Assembly (NCBI GenBank): GCA_902766005.1
Contig: CACXCB010000029.1
Coordinates: 64,539 to 117,732, forward strand
Length of the DNA: 53,194 nt
Reading direction: 5' to 3'
From: an uncultured Erysipelotrichaceae bacterium
Lineage (GTDB): Bacteria; Bacillota_I; Bacilli_A; Erysipelotrichales; Erysipelotrichaceae
This document shows positions 14,558 to 23,318 of the stretch, one piece after another (position 1 is the stretch's first letter; each line of letters begins with the position of its first letter). Below the pieces are notes generated by a model. The model made no database searches, had not been told where the DNA came from, and saw nothing but the letters and a program-made list of their open reading frames with translations. A program made the position numbers and the translations under genes.

Positions 14558-15820
14558 TTATTCACCGGCAGCCTGTAAAGCTGCATGAACCATTGCCTTG
14601 ATGGAAGTGCTTGTAAAGGAAGCACCTGATACAACTTCGACATCTTCTTCAGAAGAAACACCTTCATACTTTGCAAGATAGTCATCCGCTGTTGCTGCAT
14701 CACCGACACCTGCCGTGTCATTGAATGCAGTGACTTCAACCTTGGCAACTGTTTTGGAAGCGAGATCGATTGTTACCGTCGCTTCATTGATTCCCTCAAA
14801 CCCTTTGGCAGTACATGCATAGACTGCTGTTGTGCCGTCATTGGATACTTCCTCAATCGTCACATTGTTAGCTGCATAAGGATCGGCAGCAGTTTCTCCT
14901 GCTTCTTCTTCGTTCCCTGCAGTTGCATTACCGGAAAGAGCTTCCTTGATCATGGCACGAATAGATGCGCTGGTGAAGCTTGCACCGGAAGTGCTGTCTA
15001 CTGCATCATCCAGTGTAAGACCGGCATATCTGGCCAGTTCATCTGCAGTTGTTGCCATATCACCGACACCGGCAGTATCATTGAACGCTGTAATTTCAAC
15101 ACTGACGACTTTTCCGTCTGCAACTGTGATTGTTGCTTCATTTGTTCCTTCAAAACCCTTTGCAGAACAAGCGAATACTCCATCAGATACAACAGTGCAT
15201 GCTGCACTGTTTGCAGTGTAATCCTCTTCGGCAATCGGCTTAGCTTCAGGCACTTCTACTTCTGCAACTGCATTTGGATCATAGCTGATATTGTTGATCT
15301 CATTGAAGATTGCCTTAGCAGCATCCATACCCTTTTGTACAGCTGTGGATGTCAAAGTTGCACCGGATAACAGAGGAATCGGATCACTGGATGTCAAAGC
15401 AAGCAGCTGATTTGTATAATCCTCTTCAAAAGCTCTTTTTCCGATACCGGCAGTTTCATTTTCTTCCAGCTTTTTATAACCGGAGATAGATCCATCGTTG
15501 TCAAAGGAAGCCATGAAAGTAAAACCGTTGGAGTTATAGCCTGTTCCATGCAGAGTGAAGATATATCCCTTTCCCTTTGCTTCATAAATGCCGTCAATCA
15601 ATCCTGTTTCATCATTGGCAATATACTGCTCTGTAACATCTTCAAATTCAGCACCTGGGTAGAATTCCTCCAGTGAAGATCTGATTGTTGCGAGCTGGTT
15701 ATCGGCAATGATCGGTGCTGTTAATGCATTAACTGCTGATAAGGCAAGGCCGCATACCGCACACAATATGCCCAGGAGCAGCATCTTATAAACAGATGAA
15801 TTCTTATCCATGTTCTTCAT
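14558..15820 (-). CDS. rnfG: RnfG with three FMN-binding domains
   Basis: RnfG carries covalent FMN outside the membrane and passes electrons from RnfD. Ordinary RnfG is about 190-220 aa with one FMN_bind domain; this one is 420 aa with three. A membrane anchor (residues 13-33) leads the canonical domain with SGATLTS (about 152-158). Two further domains end in SGASFTS (near 278) and SGASFTS (near 398), separated by a Glu/Ala-rich linker. The two added units resemble each other and the extra domain of RnfD (CSAKGFEG, ITAFNDTAGVGD). Start ATG 15820 is chosen because GGAGG is seven bases away; the ATG at 15826 is only one base from it. Confidence 0.93.
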   Translation of the reverse strand: MKNMDKNSSVYKMLLLGILCAVCGLALSAVNALTAPIIADNQLATIRSSLEEFYPGAEFEDVTEQYIANDETGLIDGIYEAKGKGYIFTLHGTGYNSNGFTFMASFDNDGSISGYKKLEENETAGIGKRAFEEDYTNQLLALTSSDPIPLLSGATLTSTAVQKGMDAAKAIFNEINNISYDPNAVAEVEVPEAKPIAEEDYTANSAACTVVSDGVFACSAKGFEGTNEATITVADGKVVSVEITAFNDTAGVGDMATTADELARYAGLTLDDAVDSTSGASFTSASIRAMIKEALSGNATAGNEEEAGETAADPYAANNVTIEEVSNDGTTAVYACTAKGFEGINEATVTIDLASKTVAKVEVTAFNDTAGVGDAATADDYLAKYEGVSSEEDVEVVSGASFTSTSIKAMVHAALQAAGE

Positions 15821-15832
15821 ATGCATGCCTCC

Positions 15833-17266
15833 TTATTCCCCTGCCATGGTCAAAGCTTCATATACCATGGCACGTAGTGATGTACTTGTAAAACTTGCAC
15901 CGGAAGTGCTGTCAATTGCGGAACTTGTCGTAGCACCGACATATCTTGACAATTCTCCCTCTGCAACAGCCATATCGCCTACACCGGGCGTATCGTTGAA
16001 TGCAGTAACTTCGATAGCTTTTACAGCACCGTTTTCAATTGTTACAGTTGCTTCATTCACACCTTCAAATCCCTTTGCACTGCAGGCGTATACGCCATTG
16101 CCCTGGTCTGTACAGGATACATTTGTCGAAGAGAAATCTTCAGAGGACAATGCAGCGGCAGGTGCAGAAGAAGATGCAACAACCGGTGTCTTGCCTTCCA
16201 GGAAGGCACCGACAAGAATTGCGATCAATGTGCAGACAACACCGGCAATGATCACTTCATTGCGGATCTGTTTTGCTTCCTTAATCTGGTTACCCTTAAT
16301 CATCTTGTCGATTGCAGGCGTCAACATGTTCATTAACAGGACAGAGTATAATGCGCCATCCGGAAGGTTTGCCTTCCAGCGGATGATCAGTGTCAGTGCT
16401 GCTGCACCAAATGCAAAGATCATTCTGCCCGGAATGGTAATCGGTGTTGTGACAGGATCCGTCATCATGAAGATGCCGCAGAACAGAACACCGCCGGTGA
16501 TCAGGTTGAAGATTGCAAACCACAATCCTTCACCATGGATCATTCCGACAACCAGTGAAATCACGAAGACGCTGAGGATATATGTGACTGTCAGATGCCA
16601 GTCAATATCCTTCTTCCACATCATGTATGCGCCACAGATGATAACCAGAATTGCACAGGAAGCGCCGATAACGGTCGGATAATTACCGATCAGCATATTT
16701 CCAAGACCGCCGAATTGCTGAATGAATTCCTCAAATACGCTGTTTTCCATGACCCAGCCATAGGAGTTCATCGCTGTCATCGGTGTTGCACCACTATATA
16801 CGTCAGCGGTGATATTTGCTGCCTTGCTCGCCGCAAAGCTGTTCATGATAATTGCTTCGCCGAAAGCTGCAGGATTGAATATATTCTGGCCGAATCCGCC
16901 GAATACGAGCTTTCCGAAGATAATGCAGATAACAGTAGAAATCACAATTGCATAGATGCTGACATCCAGTCTTGTGATCAGCACCATGATGATTGCCGTT
17001 ACCCAGCCGAAGGAATGTCTGACTTCCGTCACGATATCCTTGGCTCCTGTCACCTTGAAGTAAGCTGCTTCCGTAACAAGTGCTGTTACAACAGCTGCTG
17101 CTGTCATCAGGATGACGCGCATTCCGGTTGCAAAGCCATAACGCAGCGAATTGTAAACCGTTGCAAATAATACGATTGATAACAAACATACCGTCAGATC
17201 CCGCATGATCGAGATGGTAGACTGCTTTTGGCGGTAGTTCGGTGAAGGTTTATACGTATACTTCAT
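15833..17266 (-). CDS. rnfD: RnfD with C-terminal FMN-binding fusion
   Basis: RnfD/NqrB-type membrane subunit with about ten helices and a covalent FMN site, SGATP at residues 158-162. RnfD is normally about 310-350 aa. This protein has 477 aa because an extra C-terminal domain follows the last helix. It begins after an Ala/Ser linker (about residue 370) and is an FMN_bind unit with CSAKGFEG, VTAFNDTPGVGD and SGASFTS (455-461). The fusion places another flavin on the outer face. ApbE next door supplies the modification. The start codon overlaps the rnfC stop (TAATG). Confidence 0.93.
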   Translation of the reverse strand: MKYTYKPSPNYRQKQSTISIMRDLTVCLLSIVLFATVYNSLRYGFATGMRVILMTAAAVVTALVTEAAYFKVTGAKDIVTEVRHSFGWVTAIIMVLITRLDVSIYAIVISTVICIIFGKLVFGGFGQNIFNPAAFGEAIIMNSFAASKAANITADVYSGATPMTAMNSYGWVMENSVFEEFIQQFGGLGNMLIGNYPTVIGASCAILVIICGAYMMWKKDIDWHLTVTYILSVFVISLVVGMIHGEGLWFAIFNLITGGVLFCGIFMMTDPVTTPITIPGRMIFAFGAAALTLIIRWKANLPDGALYSVLLMNMLTPAIDKMIKGNQIKEAKQIRNEVIIAGVVCTLIAILVGAFLEGKTPVVASSSAPAAALSSEDFSSTNVSCTDQGNGVYACSAKGFEGVNEATVTIENGAVKAIEVTAFNDTPGVGDMAVAEGELSRYVGATTSSAIDSTSGASFTSTSLRAMVYEALTMAGE

Positions 17267-18573
17267 TATTTTTTACCTCCTGGAGCCGCCTTGGCACGTA
17301 AGAAGCGCTTCGCTCTCCTTACACCTTCCGTGACCTCGATCTTGGACGGGCATATATATGTGCACATGCCGCATTCAATACAGTCGTTAACACTGAGTGT
17401 TTCCAATTCTTCAAGATCCATTCTCTTCTGTGCAAAATTGATACGTACAGGCTGTAATCCGGAAGGACATGTCTCGGTACATCTTCCGCATCGCAGGCAC
17501 TTGACTTCTTCATTCTTCGTATTTCTCAATACGGTCAGTCCGTTATTTTGCGGAGCAATGACAAACTGGTCATTCGGAATTGCTTTTCCCATCATCGGGC
17601 CGCCGGCTATCAGCAGGACATCTTCCATATTCTCTACAAAACCGCCGCATGCATCGATGATTTCATGTGCTTTTGTTCCGATCGGAACCAGGACATTCTG
17701 CGGATTTTTAATCGCATCGCCGGATACAGTCACATATTTATGGGTGATCGGCATGCCATTATCAATCGCATTACCAAGAGCAATTGCAGTTGATGCATTA
17801 TTCAGAATACATCCGGCTTCAATCGGAAGCATTCCATAACGCTTTCCGGTCAGCTGGAATACAAGCGTTCTTTCCCAGCCCATCGGATACAGGTTCGGCA
17901 CTGTACGGACTTCAATCGGTGTTCCTGCAAATGTTTCTTTTAACGCAGCAATCTGATCGATTTTATCCTCTTTGATTGCAACACAGCCCTTTGTGGCTTT
18001 ACTGAGTTTGAATAAAGCCAGCGCACCTGTTTTTAACAATGCAATATTTTCTTCAATGTTCTTGTAGTCCGCTGTCAAATACGGTTCACACTCAACCGCA
18101 TTGACAATAAACAGATCTACATTCTCAGGTTTCAGATACTTGACATACGTCGGAAAACCGGCTCCGCCAAGACCGAGCATGCCTGCATTTTTAACAAAGT
18201 CAAGCAGCTCCTCCCAAGAAGCCTGTTGGTAATCAAATGGCTCAAAAGCCCTGACCGTTGTGTTTTTATGATCGTTCTGAATTCTCAAGTGTTCTGCTTG
18301 GGTCATGCCTGAAGTCATAAATTTCTCAATCGCAGTAACGGTTCCGGATACTGGAGAGAATAGCGGAAGAAAGAAACGGTCATTTCTTTCCGCTATTTTT
18401 GTACCGATTTTCACTTCATCACCGATATTGACAACAGCCTTGCAAGGGGCATTACCGTTTGTCAATGGAATCCATACAACATCTGGATCTATCGTTTTCA
18501 AAACAGGCTTTGTCAACGTTAAATCCTTATGCCCATCTAAGTGATGACGCATCGGTCCTGTTAGTAATGACAT
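17266..18573 (-). CDS. rnfC: RnfC, NADH/flavin and Fe-S subunit of Rnf complex
   Basis: Peripheral cytoplasmic subunit, NqrA/Nqo1-related, that exchanges electrons with NAD(H). The 435-aa protein has the N-terminal barrel domain, the Gly-rich nucleotide/FMN site LGLGGAGFPTYVK, the VNAVECEP motif, a SLBB-like part, and two 4Fe-4S clusters (CLRCGRCTETCP and CIECGMCTYICP). Gram-positive RnfC has this compact length without the long C-terminal repeats of proteobacterial forms. First gene of the operon, with an extended -10 promoter. Confidence 0.96.
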   Translation of the reverse strand: MSLLTGPMRHHLDGHKDLTLTKPVLKTIDPDVVWIPLTNGNAPCKAVVNIGDEVKIGTKIAERNDRFFLPLFSPVSGTVTAIEKFMTSGMTQAEHLRIQNDHKNTTVRAFEPFDYQQASWEELLDFVKNAGMLGLGGAGFPTYVKYLKPENVDLFIVNAVECEPYLTADYKNIEENIALLKTGALALFKLSKATKGCVAIKEDKIDQIAALKETFAGTPIEVRTVPNLYPMGWERTLVFQLTGKRYGMLPIEAGCILNNASTAIALGNAIDNGMPITHKYVTVSGDAIKNPQNVLVPIGTKAHEIIDACGGFVENMEDVLLIAGGPMMGKAIPNDQFVIAPQNNGLTVLRNTKNEEVKCLRCGRCTETCPSGLQPVRINFAQKRMDLEELETLSVNDCIECGMCTYICPSKIEVTEGVRRAKRFLRAKAAPGGKK

Positions 18574-18607
18574 AATTCTGTGATCCTTTCCTCTTAAACC
18601 ATCTTCG

Positions 18608-18616
18608 ATTATATCA
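18608..18616 (-). promoter_or_regulatory. Extended -10 promoter of the Rnf operon
   Basis: TGa-TATAAT on the minus strand. The divergent apbE promoter starts about 30 bases away, so the two share one short control region. Confidence 0.6.
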
Positions 18617-18643
18617 TTTTTTTATCAATATAACTATGGTTTA

Positions 18644-18652
18644 TGGTATACT
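18644..18652 (+). promoter_or_regulatory. Extended -10 promoter of apbE, leaderless
   Basis: TGG-TATACT is followed after nine bases by the apbE ATG, with no ribosome site. Transcription should begin zero to three bases before the ATG. Confidence 0.6.
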
Positions 18653-18661
18653 TCAATCATT

Positions 18662-19801
18662 ATGAGAACAAAATTAACAACAATGATGCTGATCGCATCC
18701 ATAACATTGAGCGGCTGTACAGCAGGACGCTCAGACTCTGTTTCCGAACAGAATTCTTCCGCAAAAGAACTGTTATCCTACAGTAATTTATCCTACGATT
18801 CCGGATTTGATACCGTGTATGTTTATAACGAATTCGGCTATGATCATGATGCTATGGAAAAGCATTTTGAAAAAGGTGTTTCTATTTTCGCACACGCCAA
18901 TGATCTGTTTGATATTTACAATGATTACGAAAATATCAATAACCTCAAAACCATCAATGACAATGCCGGTATCGAGCCGGTTCAAGTTGAACCTGAGATT
19001 ATCGATATGCTGAAAACAGCCAAATTTTTCTATGATCTTTCCGATGGTGAATTCGATATTACCATGGGTGCATTGTTGCAGGTATGGCACCGCTACAGGG
19101 ATGCCGGCATTGCCCTCAATGAAAAGGGAGAAACAGCACCAATCCCTTCGGAAGACGAGTTGACAGCAGTATCCGCATGCAAAGGATGGGATAAAGTGGA
19201 AATTGATGAAGAAAACAACACGGTTTATATCAATGATCCATGCGTATCTCTTGATGTAGGCGGTATAGCCAAAGGCTATGCTGCAGAAGAGATCGGCAAA
19301 GCCCTGGAACAGGAAGACATTGTCTATGGAACCGTCAATGCCGGCAGAAATATCCGCACCATCCACGCCAAAGCGGATGGAACCGACTGGCGCATCGGCA
19401 TCCAGAATCCTTCCGGCGAAGGCTCTATTGTCATCATCAGTACAAAGGGCTCCATGTCTGTTGTCACAAGCGGCGACTACGAAAGATTCTTTGTCGGAAC
19501 AGATGGCAAAAGCTATCACCATATCATTGATCCCTCCACCCTCTATCCAAGTGAATACTATCACAGCGTTACTATTCTGACACCGGACTCTGCTGCTGCC
19601 GACTGCTTAAGCACTACCCTGTTTACCATGTCCGTATCTGATGGACAAAGGGTCCTTGATGAATATACAAGACAAACAGGAAATGCAGCTGCTGCAGTAT
19701 GGATCATGGATCCGGATCAGAAACAGGATGAAGAAGGTATCATCAGCAATGATTACTTTATCACCTGGTCCCCTTCCCTGGATGATGCAATCGAATATTA
19801 G
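18662..19801 (+). CDS. apbE: FAD:protein FMN transferase ApbE (lipoprotein)
   Basis: Transfers FMN from FAD onto Thr/Ser of FMN_bind and RnfD/NqrB motifs outside the membrane. The 379-aa protein has a lipobox (LSGC, Cys19). ApbE signatures are FDITMGALLQ, LDVGGIAKGYAAE (flavin and Mg site), NAGRNI (NAGGNI in most members), TSGDYERFF, HHIIDPSTLYPS and DCLSTTLF. Divergent from rnf, so its substrates are almost certainly RnfD and RnfG; the FMN lipoprotein at 5905-6252 is another likely one. The NAGR change sits in the usual NAGG turn. The downstream metallophosphoesterase follows after eight bases. Confidence 0.95.
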   Translation: MRTKLTTMMLIASITLSGCTAGRSDSVSEQNSSAKELLSYSNLSYDSGFDTVYVYNEFGYDHDAMEKHFEKGVSIFAHANDLFDIYNDYENINNLKTINDNAGIEPVQVEPEIIDMLKTAKFFYDLSDGEFDITMGALLQVWHRYRDAGIALNEKGETAPIPSEDELTAVSACKGWDKVEIDEENNTVYINDPCVSLDVGGIAKGYAAEEIGKALEQEDIVYGTVNAGRNIRTIHAKADGTDWRIGIQNPSGEGSIVIISTKGSMSVVTSGDYERFFVGTDGKSYHHIIDPSTLYPSEYYHSVTILTPDSAAADCLSTTLFTMSVSDGQRVLDEYTRQTGNAAAAVWIMDPDQKQDEEGIISNDYFITWSPSLDDAIEY

Positions 19802-19809
19802 GAGTTTTT

Positions 19810-21270
19810 ATGGCAAAAAAGAAACTGACGATCCTTCACACCAACGACATGCACGGCGACTTCCTTCCCAAAGAAATTGAAGGAAAATCAGTTGGCGGAT
19901 TATCCCGCCTGTCCGGATACGTAAAAAAAGTCCGGAAGGAAGAACAAAATACAATCTACGCAATGGCAGGCGATATGTTCCGTGGATCGATCATCGATGA
20001 AGATTACCTTGGATTATCCACAATTGAACTCGTAAATCTTCTGCAGCCTGATATCACAACGATCGGCAATCATGAAGTGGATTACGGTATCGCACATCTT
20101 CTCTTTCTGGAAAAGTGTGCAAGATTTCCGATCATCAATGCCAATATGTTTGTCACTTTAAATAACGCCAGATTATTTCAGCCCTATCTGCAGCTGGAAG
20201 TGAATGGCATGAAGATTCTCTTTATCGGCATCCTGACCCAGGAGGTTCTAGCCTCCACAAAATCGGAAAAGGTTATCGGCACATTTATCGATGTCGAAGA
20301 AGCTGCCAGGGAAGTCGGTATTATCTGTGACAACTACCGTACGAAAAACACGGACATGACCATTCTTCTGACCCATATCGGTATAGAGGAAGACCGCAAA
20401 CTTGCTGCTCTTTTAAATCCGGAGTGGGGTGTAGATATGATCATCGGCGGACACAGCCACACCTTTATGGATGCGCCTGAATATGTCCACAACATACCGA
20501 TTGTTCAGGCGGGTACAGGAACAGGCATCATCGGCAGATTTGATCTTGTTTATGACACATGGCGGAAAAAGATTACTTCCCTGCAATGGGAATGCGTGCC
20601 TATTGACGAGAATACGGCAGAACCGGATGAAATCATCGATGAAATGCTCGACCGCTATAAACAGGAAACAGATTCCAAATACAAGCGTGTCATTACCACC
20701 CTGGCAAGAAAACTCACCCATCCTGCCCGCAACCAGGAAACCGAAGTCGGCAATCTCTATGCAGATCTATTGCAGGATGAAAGCAGTTTTGACATCATGC
20801 TGGTGGCTTCCGGTTCATTGCGCAAAAAAGAATTCGGACCGATTGTGGAAGTGCAGGACATGATGGAAAACATGCCTTTTGATGATGCCCTGCATATGCT
20901 GAAAGTTACCGGTGTACAATTCAAGCAGATGGTACAATATCTATTGCGTGATGAAGCCTGGCAAGGCCATACTGAATTCTATCAATTCTCCAAAGGCGTG
21001 CATATCGTTTACCGCAAAAGTACCCATGAACTGGAAACATGCACATTCAAAGGCAGGAATGTTGAGGAATATGATGAGATTCTCATTGCCCTTCAACACT
21101 ATCACTTCATGAATTTTTCGGATTTCTTCGGCATTCCTTTTGAAGAAGTCGTAAAAAACATGAAACCGAGAACCGTCTCCACCTCCGTAACAAATATTGT
21201 CGAAGAATACTTCTCAACACATCCCGGCCTGGATGCCCACGTGGAAGGAAGAATTACGATTCTTGATTAA
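19810..21270 (+). CDS. Metallophosphoesterase/5'-nucleotidase family protein without signal peptide
   Basis: UshA/YfkN-like two-domain enzyme, 486 aa. The N-terminal calcineurin-type domain has HTNDMHG, AGDMFRG, GNHEVDYG, LTHIG and GGHSHTF, all metal ligands present. The 5'-nucleotidase C-terminal domain spans about residues 300-485. Most family members are exported, but this one starts MAKKKLTILHTND with no signal sequence, so it should be cytoplasmic. It lies in an operon with apbE (AGGAG eight bases after its stop). Some UshA proteins split FAD, so a link to flavin supply is possible but unproven. Other nucleotide substrates are equally plausible. Confidence 0.88.
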   Translation: MAKKKLTILHTNDMHGDFLPKEIEGKSVGGLSRLSGYVKKVRKEEQNTIYAMAGDMFRGSIIDEDYLGLSTIELVNLLQPDITTIGNHEVDYGIAHLLFLEKCARFPIINANMFVTLNNARLFQPYLQLEVNGMKILFIGILTQEVLASTKSEKVIGTFIDVEEAAREVGIICDNYRTKNTDMTILLTHIGIEEDRKLAALLNPEWGVDMIIGGHSHTFMDAPEYVHNIPIVQAGTGTGIIGRFDLVYDTWRKKITSLQWECVPIDENTAEPDEIIDEMLDRYKQETDSKYKRVITTLARKLTHPARNQETEVGNLYADLLQDESSFDIMLVASGSLRKKEFGPIVEVQDMMENMPFDDALHMLKVTGVQFKQMVQYLLRDEAWQGHTEFYQFSKGVHIVYRKSTHELETCTFKGRNVEEYDEILIALQHYHFMNFSDFFGIPFEEVVKNMKPRTVSTSVTNIVEEYFSTHPGLDAHVEGRITILD

Positions 21271-21274
21271 CCGG

Positions 21275-21309
21275 CTGATCCATCTTCAACGATGGATCAG
21301 TTGTCTTTT
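21275..21309 (+). terminator. Terminator of the apbE operon
   Basis: CTGATCCATC / GATGGATCAG, a perfect 10-bp stem with a 6-base loop, followed by TTGTCTTTT. Confidence 0.85.
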
Positions 21310-21359
21310 GCATAGTAAACAGCTAATATTATTTATAGAGAATTGTGAAAGGAATCATT

Positions 21360-21830
21360 ATGGAAAACATTTTATTGAACAAGGAGTTGTATTTCACTTA
21401 TCCCGACGGTTTTCATCAGATGGATGCAGCAGAATGCAAACAGAACAACTTGAACCAGGATGGCCCAGGCATTTCGATCATTGATCCGGACCGTCACATC
21501 ATTGTCAGCATCGGCTGGAGAAAAACTGCACTGGGCTCGATGATGATGGATGCGGATGGTGTCGCAAAGAATATGGAAGCAAGCATGTCAAGAATGATGA
21601 AAGGTGCCGGTTATCAAAAAAGCGAACTGGTTCAAAGAGATCTCGGCGGACAGAATGCCTATGGTTTTGATTTTTCCTACGAGGCACAGGGAGAAACCAT
21701 TTATGGATCTTCCTATGTTGCGGAAAAGGGCAAGACCTTCTACTACTTCAATTTTTACGGCAGCATGAACAGAAAAGAGGAGAACGAACAGCTCTGGAAC
21801 GGCATGCTGAATTCCATCAAATGGGGATAA
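21360..21830 (+). CDS. Hypothetical protein, 156 aa
   Basis: Not recognised. An acidic, soluble protein without signal or membrane segment. It has alternating strands (ELYFTYPDGF, SIIDPDRHIIVSIGW), a Met-rich middle (MMMDADGVAKNMEASMSRMM), and a second sheet-like half ending WNGMLNSIKWG. The overall pattern (short domain with a final amphipathic helix after TFYYFNFYGS) recalls small DcrB/PsbP-like folds, but I cannot claim homology. ATG 21360 has AAAGGA six bases upstream; the GTG at 21345 lies before that site. Single gene followed by a bidirectional terminator. Confidence 0.7.
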   Translation: MENILLNKELYFTYPDGFHQMDAAECKQNNLNQDGPGISIIDPDRHIIVSIGWRKTALGSMMMDADGVAKNMEASMSRMMKGAGYQKSELVQRDLGGQNAYGFDFSYEAQGETIYGSSYVAEKGKTFYYFNFYGSMNRKEENEQLWNGMLNSIKWG

Positions 21831-21861
21831 AACATTTTCGAATGATTTATACGCATAAAAA

Positions 21862-21886
21862 CGGCACAGGTAACCTGTGCCGCTTT
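21862..21886. terminator. Bidirectional terminator
   Basis: CGGCACAGG / CCTGTGCCG with a TAA loop. TTTTATT follows on the plus strand and TTTTTATG on the minus strand. It separates two convergent genes. Confidence 0.85.
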
Positions 21887-21893
21887 TATTGCT

Positions 21894-22664
21894 TCATTCC
21901 AAAGGCTGTAAATCCGTACCGCAATACGGGCAGAATCTCGTAAAGACCTGATGGCCATTCTCATCAAACAATGCCTGTTTTCCACAAACCGGGCAACATC
22001 CGTTTTCATATTGCATCCTGCCTTCATTTCGCAAAGCGTATTGCCTTCTTTCCTCTTTTGCCAAAGAAGCAATTGTAGAGGAATTCCGATGATTTTTCTG
22101 ATAATAGAATTCAAAATCTTTATATGTCCAAAGGATATCATCCTGCTCTTTTTTGTATGCCGCAAATTCCTGCTGCAGATCTGACAATTGCTTTTCCAAA
22201 TCCCGAATAACAGAGAGATCGCCTGCATCCTTATATTGTTCCATCTTCCAGAAAACACTGCGGATCAGGCTGTCTTTCAGCATGTTTCTTGTTTCTTCGG
22301 ATATCGTTTTCTTTTTTGCCTGCCTTCTGACCTTCAGGGATGTTCCCGAAAGAATTCCTACATAAGGCGGAATATAGTTTCCCCAGGCAGGATTTCTTGC
22401 ATACAGGCTTTCCGAAACAACGAGATAATTGTAATCGCCATACCACGATTTCTTTGCGTCGGATTTTAAATCGGACAATGTCACTTTCAATTCGTAACAT
22501 TGAAAAATGCTGTTGCTGTCCATCGAGAGATAATCAACAATCTCATCGCCATGTCCTTTGGCATGGAAACCTATAGTGACTTCCGTACAGCCGTATTCTC
22601 TTTTTTTTCTGCTTCTTTCTTCAAGTGCTTTTTCCAGATCCAGTGTTTCTTTTGTCTTTGGCAT
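21894..22664 (-). CDS. PD-(D/E)XK-like (MmcB-type) protein with C-terminal zinc ribbon
   Basis: A 256-aa protein. The N-terminal part resembles the MmcB family of DNA-repair-linked nuclease-like proteins: CTEVTIGF, then DEIVDYLSM and CYELKVTLSDLKSD, giving the E/D...ELK arrangement of a PD-(D/E)XK core. WYGDYNYLVV follows. A coiled region (about 150-185) leads to a C-terminal zinc ribbon (CPVC ... CPYC). Nuclease activity is inferred from the motif alone. The zinc ribbon suggests nucleic-acid binding. It stands alone, with no repair gene adjacent. Confidence 0.7.
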   Translation of the reverse strand: MPKTKETLDLEKALEERSRKKREYGCTEVTIGFHAKGHGDEIVDYLSMDSNSIFQCYELKVTLSDLKSDAKKSWYGDYNYLVVSESLYARNPAWGNYIPPYVGILSGTSLKVRRQAKKKTISEETRNMLKDSLIRSVFWKMEQYKDAGDLSVIRDLEKQLSDLQQEFAAYKKEQDDILWTYKDFEFYYQKNHRNSSTIASLAKEERRQYALRNEGRMQYENGCCPVCGKQALFDENGHQVFTRFCPYCGTDLQPLE

Positions 22665-22693
22665 GCCAATATTATACCGTAATCCCCGTAGAA

Positions 22694-22720
22694 AGAAAAA
22701 CAGCTGGTCAGCTGTTTTTA
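22694..22720 (-). terminator. Terminator of the glutathione peroxidase gene
   Basis: AAAACAGCTG / CAGCTGTTTT with a 2-base centre (a larger loop when folded) and a T-run on the minus strand, overlapping the stop codon. Confidence 0.75.
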
Positions 22721-23257
22721 CAGTAATGATTTTACACAGGCTTCGACATCTGCCATATCTGCCGTCGGCTCAAACCTTGCCACAACATTTCCTTGTCTGT
22801 CGATGACAAACTTGGTGAAGTTCCATTTGATGTTGGCATTGTTTTCAAAATCCGGATCAATCTTGGCAAGATGCTTGTTCATGAATTCAGCAGTCGGACC
22901 GCTGAATCCTTCAAAGCCCTTCTGCTGTTTCAGGAATGTATAGAGCGGTAATTCATTTTCCCCGTTGACATCGGATTTATGCATCTGCGGAAACTGCGTA
23001 TGATAGTTCAAAGTGCAGAATTCATGGATTTCATCATCCGATCCCGGTGTCTGTGCACCAAACTGGTTACATGGGATATCAAGCACTTCAAATCCCTGAT
23101 CATGATAATCTTCATACATCTTTTCAATCGGTGCATAATGCGGTGTGAATCCGCATCCTGTTGCAGTGTTTACCACAAGGACCACTTTACCTTCATAATC
23201 TTTCGTGTAAACTGTTTCGCCTTTGCGGCTGGTTAATGCAAAATCATAAAATCCCAT
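22718..23257 (-). CDS. Glutathione/thioredoxin peroxidase (GPx family)
   Basis: Thiol peroxidase of 179 aa that detoxifies peroxides. Bacterial members of this type generally use thioredoxin. The catalytic triad residues are Cys35 in NTATGCGFT, Gln65 in PCNQFG and Trp145 in KWNFTKF. Asn146 of the WNF motif is present too. The Cys63 beside Gln65 is common in the family. The peroxidatic residue is Cys, not selenocysteine. Single-gene unit. Useful to an anaerobe exposed to oxygen, consistent with the ferredoxin-based metabolism nearby. Confidence 0.95.
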   Translation of the reverse strand: MGFYDFALTSRKGETVYTKDYEGKVVLVVNTATGCGFTPHYAPIEKMYEDYHDQGFEVLDIPCNQFGAQTPGSDDEIHEFCTLNYHTQFPQMHKSDVNGENELPLYTFLKQQKGFEGFSGPTAEFMNKHLAKIDPDFENNANIKWNFTKFVIDRQGNVVARFEPTADMADVEACVKSLL

Positions 23258-23318
23258 ATTACTGATCTCCTTTTTATCATTTTTGCACAGATCAAAGAAT
23301 TAAGGAATTATTTTGATC

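Noticed and set aside
16595..17170. Plus-strand 191-codon frame inside rnfD
   Set aside because: Shadow of the RnfD coding strand; no start signal and no family resemblance.
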